This document shows positions 8,966 to 17,281 of a DNA stretch of 59,944 nt, in pieces. The position numbers and the translations under genes were made by a program. Numbering within the stretch: the stretch's first letter is position 1; every line of letters begins with the position of its first letter. Under the pieces are notes generated by a model. It had not been told where the DNA came from and searched no databases. It saw only the letters and a program-made list of their open reading frames with translations. Source of the stretch: Lachnospiraceae bacterium (GTDB lineage: Bacteria > Bacillota > Clostridia > Lachnospirales > Lachnospiraceae); the NCBI GenBank assembly GCA_014804445.1, contig JAAUZU010000004.1, forward strand, positions 69,942 through 129,885, read 5' to 3'.

Positions 8966-11449
8966 CTATTTTTTCAGCGGTTTCTTATCAGAAAGCTCTA
9001 CCTTATCCAAATGCCAGATATCATCCACATACTCCTGAATGGTTCTGTCGGAGGTAAACTTGCCGGAGCTTGCCATATTTAAAATAGCGCTCTTTGCCCA
9101 GCCTGCTTCGTTCCGGTATGCTGCTTCCACCTTTTTCTGCGCTTCCGCGTAGGATCTGAAATCCTTTAAAATAAAGTAGGTATCCGCCTTGGAAGTGCTC
9201 TGGGTATTGAGCAGGGAGTTGTACAGCGTTCTGAACAATTCCGTATCGCCGGGCGCATAAGTACCGTTGATTAACTGCATCAGTACCTTGCGGATATCCT
9301 GATCGTTGTTGAAAATTTCCATGGGGTTGTAACCGCCGTAATTCTCGTAGTGGATAACCTCATCGGAGGACAAGCCAAAGATAAAGGCATTTTCCTCACC
9401 AACCTCTTCCACGATTTCCACATTCGCACCGTCCATGGTGCCGATGGTCAGCGCGCCGTTTAACATAAACTTCATATTGCCGGTACCGGAAGCCTCTTTA
9501 CTTGCAGTAGAAATCTGCTCGGAAACATCCGCTGCCGCAAAAATCATCTCCGCATTGGAAACACGGTAATTTTCAATAAATACTACCTTCATCTTGCCGC
9601 CGATGGAGGCATCGTTGTTTACCACATCCGCAACCGCGTTAATCAGCTTGATGGTCAGCTTGGCATTGCGGTAGCCTGCCGCCGCCTTCGCGCCGAAGAT
9701 AAAGGTGCGGGGATAGAAATCCATATCCGGATGCTCCTTCAGTTCGTTGTACAGATACATCACGTGCAGGATATTTAAGAGCTGTCTCTTGTATTCATGC
9801 AGACGCTTTACCTGTACGTCAAAGATAGATCGGGGGTCTACCTCCACGCCGTTGTGCTCTAAGATATACTGCGCAAGGCGCACCTTATTGCGGTACTTGA
9901 TGTTCATGAACTCCTGCTGTGCCTTCTTGTCGTCAGCATAAATCTTCATCTTGGCAATCTGGGGCAAGTCAGTAATCCATTCAGAGCCGATATGTTCTGT
10001 TACCCAGTCCGCAAGGAGCGGATTGCCGTGGAGTAAAAACCTTCTCTGGGTGATACCGTTGGTCTTATTGTTGAACTTCTCCGGCATCATCTGGTAGAAG
10101 TCTTTTAATTCCTGATTCTTTAAAATCTCAGTATGCAGCCTTGCCACACCGTTTACGGAATAGCCTGCCACAATGGCGAGATGCGCCATATGAACCTGTC
10201 CGTTATAGACAATCGCCATCTTATTGATTTTTTCCTGATTGCCGGGATACATTGCCGCAATCTGATTGACAAAACGGCGGTTGATTTCCTCCACAATCTG
10301 GTAAATACGGGGCAGCAGACGGGAGAACAGCTCAATCGGCCATTTTTCCAAAGCTTCCGCCATAATGGTGTGGTTGGTGTAAGCGCAGGTCTTGGTGGTT
10401 ACTTCCCATGCCTCATCCCACTCTAAATTGTAGTCATCCATCAGAATACGCATCAACTCCGCAATGGCAACCGTCGGGTGGGTATCGTTGAGCTGGAAAG
10501 TCACCTTTTCATGGAACTTTCTGATATCGTCGTGCTTCTTCATGTATTTTGCAACAGCCCTCTGCACGGATGCGGAGATAAAGAAGTACTGTTGTTTTAA
10601 GCGGAGTTCCTTGCCTGCATAGTGATTGTCATTGGGGTAAAGTACCTCTACAATGTTGCGGGCAAGATTCTGCTGTTCAACCGCTTTCTGGTAGTCACCC
10701 TTGTCAAAGGAATCAAGCTGGAAGCACTCAATCGGTTCCGCATCCCAGATACGCAGGGTGTTGACAATGCCGTTGCCATAGCCGACAATAGGTAAATCAT
10801 AAGGAATTGCCTTTACAGACTGATAGCCCTCCTGGAAGAAATGGTTTCTTCCCTTTTCGTCGGTGCGCACATTGACATAGCCGCCGAACTTTACCTCCTG
10901 TGCATATTCAGGACGGCGCAGTTCAAAGGGATTGCCGTTCTCCAGCCATACATCCGGCACCTCCACCTGATATCCGTCTCTGATTTCCTGTTTAAACATG
11001 CCGTAGCGGTAACGGATACCGCAGCCATATGCCGGATATCCGAGCGTGGCAAGGGAATCCAAAAAGCAGGCTGCCAAACGTCCCAGACCGCCGTTGCCCA
11101 ACGCTGCATCCGGCTCTGCATCCTCCACCAGATTCAAATCCAGCCCCAGCTCATCCAAAGCTTCTTTCACCGGCTTGTATGCCTGTAAATTGATAAGGTT
11201 ATTTCCGAGCGCCCTGCCCATAAGGAATTCCATGGAAAGGTAGTATACCGTCTTCGGATCCTGCTCGTCGTACTCCCTCTGCGTATCCATCCAGCAGTCT
11301 ACAATCTGGTCCTTTACCGCATAGCATACTGCCTGAAAAATCTGTTGCTGCGTTGCCTCCTCCAAGGTTTTTCTGTACAAAGTCTTTATATTGTACAGAA
11401 CGCTTCTCTTAAACAATTCCTTGTCAAACTTTACCTTGCTTTTCAGCAT
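8966..11449 (-). CDS. glgP: Glycogen/starch/maltodextrin phosphorylase
   Basis: This 827-aa protein is full length for GT35 phosphorylases. It releases glucose-1-phosphate from alpha-1,4-glucans using pyridoxal phosphate. Visible hallmarks: YYLSMEFLMGRALGNNL near residue 70, EDAEPDAALGNGGLGRLAACF, the glucose-site FQLNDTHPTVAIAELMR, and the PLP lysine motif EASGTGNMKFMLNG followed by TIGTMDGANVEI. The start has an excellent GAGGAGG seven bases upstream. It is next to ileS and shares its direction, but a promoter-like TGGAAA-17-TATAAT lies at the end of ileS. With glgC/glgD at 52-54.5 kb, it indicates a glycogen storage cycle. Confidence 0.97.
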   Translation of the reverse strand: MLKSKVKFDKELFKRSVLYNIKTLYRKTLEEATQQQIFQAVCYAVKDQIVDCWMDTQREYDEQDPKTVYYLSMEFLMGRALGNNLINLQAYKPVKEALDELGLDLNLVEDAEPDAALGNGGLGRLAACFLDSLATLGYPAYGCGIRYRYGMFKQEIRDGYQVEVPDVWLENGNPFELRRPEYAQEVKFGGYVNVRTDEKGRNHFFQEGYQSVKAIPYDLPIVGYGNGIVNTLRIWDAEPIECFQLDSFDKGDYQKAVEQQNLARNIVEVLYPNDNHYAGKELRLKQQYFFISASVQRAVAKYMKKHDDIRKFHEKVTFQLNDTHPTVAIAELMRILMDDYNLEWDEAWEVTTKTCAYTNHTIMAEALEKWPIELFSRLLPRIYQIVEEINRRFVNQIAAMYPGNQEKINKMAIVYNGQVHMAHLAIVAGYSVNGVARLHTEILKNQELKDFYQMMPEKFNNKTNGITQRRFLLHGNPLLADWVTEHIGSEWITDLPQIAKMKIYADDKKAQQEFMNIKYRNKVRLAQYILEHNGVEVDPRSIFDVQVKRLHEYKRQLLNILHVMYLYNELKEHPDMDFYPRTFIFGAKAAAGYRNAKLTIKLINAVADVVNNDASIGGKMKVVFIENYRVSNAEMIFAAADVSEQISTASKEASGTGNMKFMLNGALTIGTMDGANVEIVEEVGEENAFIFGLSSDEVIHYENYGGYNPMEIFNNDQDIRKVLMQLINGTYAPGDTELFRTLYNSLLNTQSTSKADTYFILKDFRSYAEAQKKVEAAYRNEAGWAKSAILNMASSGKFTSDRTIQEYVDDIWHLDKVELSDKKPLKK

Positions 11450-11526
11450 ATTCTGTCCTCCTCGTATTCGTCATCTTTCTTATTGCGTCAGGCAATATAA
11501 CCCTGCCGCCTTTCATCACTAACTGT

Positions 11527-11555
11527 ATTATACTATTAGTTTGAAACTCTTTCCA
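11527..11555 (-). promoter_or_regulatory. Predicted sigma-A promoter for glgP
   Basis: On the minus strand, TGGAAA (11550-11555) and TATAAT (11527-11532) are separated by 17 bases and overlap the last codons of ileS. It would give glgP transcription independent of the ileS T-box. The -35 match is modest. Confidence 0.5.
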
Positions 11556-14500
11556 CTGAAATCGTAACATTTTCTCCGTTTACATTCCATTCCTTTGCCA
11601 CAGCGAGGGTTTCTCCCGTCGCCATCGACTCGGCAAGCACCTTTCCGGCAATTGCCGCTTGATTGCGAAGCGCAATGTCCGCCACCTTTTCGTTGCCTGC
11701 AAAGGACACCTTGATGCGGTCAGTCACCTCAAAATCCGCCTCTTTCCGCATAGTCTGGATTTTGCTGATAATTTCAAGCACAAAGCCCTCCTCAACCAGC
11801 GCATCCGTCAGGTTGGTGTCGAGTACTACCGTCATGCGGTTGTCGCTCTCTGTCACATAACCCTCTTTCTGCGTCATTTCAATCAGCAAATCCTCTTCTG
11901 TCAGGGAAACCTCCGTCTCGCCCGCCATAAACTTCAGCGCACCGTCCGCCCGCAGCTCATCCATTGCCGCGTTGCCGTCAAGGGAAGCAAGCGTTTTCTG
12001 GATGCTGCCGAGCAGTTTGCCGTACTTAGGGCCAACCGTCTTTAACTGGGGCTTAAAGATATAAGAAGTAAATTCCCGCACGTCTCCAGTAAAGCGTACC
12101 TCTTTTACATTCAGCTCTTCCGCGATAATATCCTTATAGAAATCGGTCAAATCATGCTCTGTTTTGACAAACATACAGCTTATCGGCTGCCGGTTTTTGA
12201 TATTTGCGGTGTTGCGGCAGGCGCGTCCCATGACTACTGCCTTTAACACCGTCTCCATATCCTCCTCCAGCTTTTTGTCAATCCATGCCGCATCCGCCTT
12301 CGGGAACTCACACAGATGAATACTTTCCGGCGCATCCTTATCAATGCTCCGCACCAGATTCTGGTAGATATCCTCCGTCATAAAGGGTATCATGGGCGCC
12401 GCCGCCTTGCCGATGGTAACCAGTGCGGTATAGAGCGTCATGTACGCATTAATTTTATCCTGCTCCATGCCCTTTGCCCAGAAGCGCTCGCGGCTCCTTC
12501 TGACATACCAGTTGCTCATGTCGTCCACAAACTCCTGCAGCGCTCTTGCCGCCTCGGGAATCCGGTAATGCTCCAAATCCTCGTCCACTTCCGCTACAAC
12601 GGTGTTCAGCTTGGAAAGCAGCCATTTGTCCATAACCGCCAGCTTGTCATATTCGAGCGTGTACTTCGACGCGTCAAAATCATCTATATTGGCATACAGC
12701 ACAAAGAAAGCATAGGTATTCCAAAGCGTACCCATAAACTTGCGCTGTCCCTCCTGCACTGCCCTGCCATGGAAGCGGTTCGGCAGCCAAGGGGCGGAAT
12801 TGATGTAGAAATACCAGCGGATGGCATCCGCGCCGTAGGTCTCAAGCGCGTCAAACGGGTCCACGGCATTTCCCTTGGATTTGCTCATCTTCTGTCCGTT
12901 TTCGTCCTGCACATGTCCCAGTACAATCACGTTCTCATACGGCGCTTTGTTGAACAGCAGGGTAGACTCCGCAAGCAGGGAGTAGAACCAGCCTCTCGTC
13001 TGATCCACCGCCTCCGAGATAAACTGCGCGGGGAACTGCTTTTCAAACAGCTCTTTGTTTTCAAAAGGATAGTGATGCTGTGCAAAAGGCATGGCGCCGG
13101 AATCAAACCAGCAGTCGATAACCTCCGGCACTCTGTGCATATCTTTGCCGCACTTCGGGCACTTGATTGTCACGGCATCGATATAGGGTCTGTGCAGCTC
13201 TACCTTGGCATCGTCCGGATTGCCGCTCATCTTTGCAAGCTCCTCACGGCTTCCGACACAGTGCTGACAGCCGCACTCGCACTCCCAGATATTGAGCGGC
13301 GTGCCCCAGTAACGGTTACGGGAAATCGCCCAGTCCTGTATATTTTCCAGCCAGTCTCCGAAACGACCCTTGCCGATGGACTCCGGAATCCAGTTGATGG
13401 TATTGTTGTTGCGTATCAAATCCTCTTTTACGGAGGTCATTTTGATATACCATGACTCGCGCGCATAATAAATCAGCGGTGTATCACAGCGCCAGCAGTG
13501 CGGATAGCTGTGCTCAAACTTCGGCGCGTCAAACAACAGGCCCGCTTCCTCCAGCGCTTTTAAGATCATGGGGTCTGCTTTTTTGACAAAAGTGCCGGCA
13601 AAAGGCGCTTCCGCCGTCATATTGCCCTGTCCATCCACAAGCTGCACAAAAGGCAGGTCATAGTTGCGTCCCACCTTGGCGTCGTCCTCACCAAACGCAG
13701 GTGCAATGTGTACTACGCCCGTGCCGTCCGTCAAAGTGACATAACTGTCACAAGTTACATAATGCGCTTTTTTATTCTGCTTTTTGCAGATTTCCACCGC
13801 ACAGTCAAAAAGCGGCTCGTATTCCTTGTACTCCAAGTCCTTTCCTGTCATGGTCTCCAGCACTTCATAGGCTTTTACGCCTTCCTCTGCGTTACCGAGT
13901 CTGCCGAGAACGGTGTCTAAAAGCGCCTCCGCCATGTAATAGGTATAGCCGTCCGCTGCCTTTACCTTTGCGTAGGTTTCCACCGGATTGACGCACAGCG
14001 CCACGTTGGAAGGCAGCGTCCACGGGGTCGTCGTCCATGCCAGAATATAAGCGTCCTCGCCCTTCACTTTAAAGCGTGCCACCGCGGAGCGCTCCTTGAC
14101 ATCCTTGTATCCCTGCGCTACTTCCTGCGAGGAAAGCGGCGTGCCGCAGCGGGGACAATAGGGTACAATCTTAAAGCCCTTGTAGAGCAGTCCCTTATCC
14201 CAGATTTCCTTGAGCGCCCACCACTCGGACTCGATATAGTCGTCGTGATAGGTCACGTAGGGATTGTCCATATCCGCCCAGAAGCCAACGGTGCCGGAAA
14301 AATCCTCCCACATGCCCTTGTATTTCCAGACGCTTTCCTTACACTTATTGATAAAAGGCTCCAGCCCGTAATTCTCTATCTGCTCCTTGCCGTCCAGTCC
14401 GAGCAGTTTTTCCACCTCGATTTCCACCGGCAGTCCATGAGTATCCCAGCCCGCCTTCCTGGGCACCATATAGCCCTTCATGGTACGGTATCTGGGAATC

Positions 14501-14700
14501 ATATCCTTGATAACGCGGGTCAGCACATGGCCGATATGAGGCTTGCCGTTTGCAGTGGGCGGCCCGTCATAAAAGGTATATTCCGGTCCTTCTTTTCGGG
14601 TTTCCATACTCTTTTCGAATATGTCGTTTTCCTTCCAAAATGCCTCGACCTGCTTTTCTCTTTCTACAAAATTCAAATCCGTCGATACTTTTTTGTACAT
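11536..14700 (-). CDS. ileS: Isoleucyl-tRNA synthetase
   Basis: The 1054-aa class I synthetase charges tRNA-Ile. The ATP-binding HIGH motif is at residues 55-58 (GKPHIGHVL), and KMSKSKGN is in the catalytic domain. The editing domain carries TTTPWTLPSN. The C-terminal anticodon-binding domain includes VDDMSNWYVRRSRERFWAKG. The segment RKAGWDTHGLPVEIEVE and the overall length point to the IleS2 (eukaryote-like) branch, many of whose members are naturally less sensitive to mupirocin; sensitivity here is inference. The start has AAAGGAAAAAGCC before ATG. Expression is controlled by the T-box leader at 14988-15300, and a 225-base inverted repeat lies between leader and start. Confidence 0.97.
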   Translation of the reverse strand: MYKKVSTDLNFVEREKQVEAFWKENDIFEKSMETRKEGPEYTFYDGPPTANGKPHIGHVLTRVIKDMIPRYRTMKGYMVPRKAGWDTHGLPVEIEVEKLLGLDGKEQIENYGLEPFINKCKESVWKYKGMWEDFSGTVGFWADMDNPYVTYHDDYIESEWWALKEIWDKGLLYKGFKIVPYCPRCGTPLSSQEVAQGYKDVKERSAVARFKVKGEDAYILAWTTTPWTLPSNVALCVNPVETYAKVKAADGYTYYMAEALLDTVLGRLGNAEEGVKAYEVLETMTGKDLEYKEYEPLFDCAVEICKKQNKKAHYVTCDSYVTLTDGTGVVHIAPAFGEDDAKVGRNYDLPFVQLVDGQGNMTAEAPFAGTFVKKADPMILKALEEAGLLFDAPKFEHSYPHCWRCDTPLIYYARESWYIKMTSVKEDLIRNNNTINWIPESIGKGRFGDWLENIQDWAISRNRYWGTPLNIWECECGCQHCVGSREELAKMSGNPDDAKVELHRPYIDAVTIKCPKCGKDMHRVPEVIDCWFDSGAMPFAQHHYPFENKELFEKQFPAQFISEAVDQTRGWFYSLLAESTLLFNKAPYENVIVLGHVQDENGQKMSKSKGNAVDPFDALETYGADAIRWYFYINSAPWLPNRFHGRAVQEGQRKFMGTLWNTYAFFVLYANIDDFDASKYTLEYDKLAVMDKWLLSKLNTVVAEVDEDLEHYRIPEAARALQEFVDDMSNWYVRRSRERFWAKGMEQDKINAYMTLYTALVTIGKAAAPMIPFMTEDIYQNLVRSIDKDAPESIHLCEFPKADAAWIDKKLEEDMETVLKAVVMGRACRNTANIKNRQPISCMFVKTEHDLTDFYKDIIAEELNVKEVRFTGDVREFTSYIFKPQLKTVGPKYGKLLGSIQKTLASLDGNAAMDELRADGALKFMAGETEVSLTEEDLLIEMTQKEGYVTESDNRMTVVLDTNLTDALVEEGFVLEIISKIQTMRKEADFEVTDRIKVSFAGNEKVADIALRNQAAIAGKVLAESMATGETLAVAKEWNVNGENVTISVERVSN

Positions 14701-14732
14701 GGCTTTTTCCTTTCTTTTTTTTGATGTTAATC

Positions 14733-14957
14733 AGGCAATTGCGAAACCCACTCTCACTGGCTTCGAATTGTGCAAATGGTATATTCCATAAGCAGACCCT
14801 TGCCAGCCGTCGGTACCAAAGTCATGCCTGCATGACTTGCTGCCGTATTTTGGCAGCTTACGTACCGCTACGGCTGGCTCGGAGCGCAAGCGAGTCTGCG
14901 TTGGCATATACCATGTGCACAATGACACTTGACGCAGAACTAGTTTCTCAATTACCT
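14733..14957. repeat. Long imperfect inverted-repeat element in the ileS 5' region
   Basis: Outer arms AGGCAATTGCGAAAC (14733-14747) and GTTTCTCAATTACCT (14943-14957) pair at 13 of 15 positions. Inside them, ATTGTGC..ATGGTATAT..CA..GCAGAC at 14767-14800 pairs with the 14894-14922 arm, and a GCCAGCCGT..GGTAC stem pairs further in. The 3' side contains GAGCGCAAGCGAGTCTG at 14882-14898, closely matching a 17-mer at 51726-51742 in another hairpin element. It sits between the T-box terminator and the ileS ribosome site, so it would be in the 5' untranslated region of ileS mRNA. It looks like an inserted mobile or structured element; no coding potential is evident. Confidence 0.75.
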
Positions 14958-14987
14958 ACTGTTGATATAGAACTGTTGGCTGGAACC

Positions 14988-15300
14988 AAAAAACCCCGTC
15001 CGTAAAAGGACGGGGCTCAAAACTCCGCATAACCACCTGTTACAGCATACGCTTCCCTCCGTCTTTCATCTGTCCGGCAGAAGTTATATGGTTCCCGGTA
15101 ACGGCGGGACTCCGTCGCGGACTACTGGGAAGCGCCTTTTGCCCGCGCGACTCGGAAGTGATATTCGGCAGTGCCCTACTCATACCGGTCTTGCACCCTC
15201 ACCGGCTCGCTGGAATTTTGAGAAACTGCTTACTGTCTTCGTCATGGTCTTTCTTATTCACGACAACAGAGGGCACGTGGAACGTGGATTCTGTTGTTTA
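14988..15300 (-). promoter_or_regulatory. T-box riboswitch leader of ileS (Ile specifier ATC)
   Basis: Read on the minus strand: a stem I region with GGTGAGGGTGCAAGACC, a specifier segment CCGAATATCACTTCC whose ATC codon (15160-15162) is isoleucine and is followed by A, the T-box sequence CAGGTGGTTATGCGG, and then a GC-rich terminator stem CCCCGTCC / GGACGGGG (14994-15015) followed by six T. Uncharged tRNA-Ile is expected to pair with the specifier and T-box bulge, favouring the antiterminator and ileS expression. The ordering, codon identity and downstream gene all agree. Confidence 0.93.
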
Positions 15301-15306
15301 TTGGTA

Positions 15307-15336
15307 ATTATATAGTGCAGGCGTGGGAATTGTCAA
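15307..15336 (-). promoter_or_regulatory. Promoter of the ileS T-box leader
   Basis: On the minus strand, TTGACA (15331-15336) and TATAAT (15307-15312) are 18 bases apart. Transcription would start near 15300, just before the T-box. The -35 overlaps the stop of the EAL gene. Confidence 0.8.
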
Positions 15337-17261
15337 GAAAAATTCTTCTGTATAAACGTCACAAACTCTTCCCTCGGCAGCGGTTTTGAGTAATAATATC
15401 CCTGAATATATTCACATTCCATATCAGAGAACTGTTTTACCATGTCTTCCGTCTCTACTCCCTCTACTACTATCTTCAAGTCCATTGCCTTAAACATTTT
15501 GATTGTATTCCTGAGCATAATCAAAAGCTTTGAATGGGCTTCTCCGCCAACGAAGCTCTTATCAAGCTTAACAATATGAAACGGCAGTGAAGCAATACGA
15601 AGCATATTGGAATATCCCGTTCCGAAATCATCCAGAGAAAAGGTGATTCCCGCCGCACTTAAAACATTCAGATTCTGAATCAACGCTTTCTGAGAATAAG
15701 AGGCTGCTGTTTCGGTAATTTCCAAATTAATCTGCTCCGGTCTGACATGAAAGCGATTAAGAATATCCATAACCTGGTCCGCCAAATCACTGCGCATGCA
15801 CTGCACCACGGATAGATTGATTTCTATATAATCGAGCTTCAATGCCTGATATTCTCTGCCGGCAATGAATTTACAGACCTCCTCCAGCACAAATGCCCCG
15901 ATTTTGTGAATAGCTCCGCTCTTTTCCGCTGCCGGTATGAAAACATCCGGAGGAACAAATCCATATTTATCATCCTTAAGTCTGAGCAGAGCTTCCGCTG
16001 AATTAAAACGTTTTTCTTCCACGGAATAAATCGGCTGATAATAAACGGAAAAATTGTGTTCTGTCAGAGCCCGCTCAATAATGCCGTCCACATCTTTTCT
16101 GATGTCATAATAATCCTTCTTAAAAATTTGGGAGGCATAAAGAACCTCGCCGGTATACGGCATAGTATTCAAATCATTCCCAAATGCAAGCAGGGAATCA
16201 ACATCCGGAATATCTTCCGGACACCTTGCAATACAGACACAGTGCACAAGGTTTAAATCCATCTGATGAAACGAAAATCCACCTTTCATAAGCTCATTAA
16301 TTATCCTTGCATTTTCTTCTGTCCTGCCAAAATGCCGTTCCTCAATTACAAGCCGAAATTTGCCCACCCCCAGATAATACAGTTCCGCCTGCATCTTATG
16401 CTTTTTGTTAAAAGCAGCTATCTTACCCGCAATATCCCGCAATACCGCATTTATACTCTCGTATCCCAGCATATCCCGAACGGTATAATAGTTAACTATA
16501 TTTATCATTATGATTTCCAGCGGCTTCTTATTGGCAGCCGCTCTTTTTACATCAGCAACATATGCGCTTAATTTGCTCAGCCCTGTTTCAGAATCAATAA
16601 TTTCCTCCGGTCTCTGAATTACCATACATACCAAAAGGATACCACATGAAAGTGAAAACATTTCCACTAAAAGTTCCGGATTAAAAAACTGGATTACAAC
16701 TGCAACAAACATTATCGGTATCAGAGCTATTAATGCAGCAAAACGCTTTCTGTCAATCAGACTTTTATGCTTAATCGCATAATAGAGTCCTAATGCGCAC
16801 AGTATAACGGTCACGATATATAAAAGCAGAAAACAACTGCCTCTTGTATAGGAACCATCTTCATCCAGATAAAACATGATATGTACGAACGGATTGACAG
16901 CCAGTGCGGCAGCCACAACAAGAACCGGTCCAAAGAGCAGTATCTTTTGCAGTCTGTTTCGTCTTAATTTGTGCCAGATATCCGCCTGTGCAATAATATA
17001 TATAACATAGAAAAACGGAGTCAGAATGTGGAACAGCAGATACGTGGTATGCGCAATATATTTGAGGACGACATACCCCGGTCCTACATATTCCAGATGA
17101 ATGGTCACGATATCTGCAATATCGGACAAAAGCACCACTATCAGCATCACCAGAAACCAATGGTTTAATTTGCCCTTCGTCATTCTCCGGATTACCATTG
17201 CAGTCAGTACAACTATTAAAATGATAAGCGCGCAATAATCGAAATAGGCCGATGTTTTCAT
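15333..17261 (-). CDS. Membrane c-di-GMP phosphodiesterase (7TM, degenerate GGDEF, EAL)
   Basis: The protein has 642 aa. About seven transmembrane helices span residues 5-220. A GGDEF-like domain (~235-370) has lost its signature (GVGKFRLVIEE where GGDEF is expected), so it is probably not a cyclase. An EAL domain (~385-640) looks intact: EAL at 422-424, EINLSV, EITE, the DDFGTGYS loop near 544, KLDKSF, VVEGVETE and QGYYYSKPL. It should hydrolyse c-di-GMP to pGpG at the membrane in response to an unknown signal. AGGAGGG lies upstream of the start. It begins 20 bases after the DUF2339-like gene, forming a two-gene unit. Confidence 0.92.
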   Translation of the reverse strand: MKTSAYFDYCALIILIVVLTAMVIRRMTKGKLNHWFLVMLIVVLLSDIADIVTIHLEYVGPGYVVLKYIAHTTYLLFHILTPFFYVIYIIAQADIWHKLRRNRLQKILLFGPVLVVAAALAVNPFVHIMFYLDEDGSYTRGSCFLLLYIVTVILCALGLYYAIKHKSLIDRKRFAALIALIPIMFVAVVIQFFNPELLVEMFSLSCGILLVCMVIQRPEEIIDSETGLSKLSAYVADVKRAAANKKPLEIIMINIVNYYTVRDMLGYESINAVLRDIAGKIAAFNKKHKMQAELYYLGVGKFRLVIEERHFGRTEENARIINELMKGGFSFHQMDLNLVHCVCIARCPEDIPDVDSLLAFGNDLNTMPYTGEVLYASQIFKKDYYDIRKDVDGIIERALTEHNFSVYYQPIYSVEEKRFNSAEALLRLKDDKYGFVPPDVFIPAAEKSGAIHKIGAFVLEEVCKFIAGREYQALKLDYIEINLSVVQCMRSDLADQVMDILNRFHVRPEQINLEITETAASYSQKALIQNLNVLSAAGITFSLDDFGTGYSNMLRIASLPFHIVKLDKSFVGGEAHSKLLIMLRNTIKMFKAMDLKIVVEGVETEDMVKQFSDMECEYIQGYYYSKPLPREEFVTFIQKNFS

Positions 17262-17281
17262 CTCTATATCCCTCCTACTTT

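Noticed and set aside
14731..15005. Short frames in the ileS leader and inverted repeat
   Set aside because: They run through the inverted-repeat element and T-box terminator and have no supporting site.
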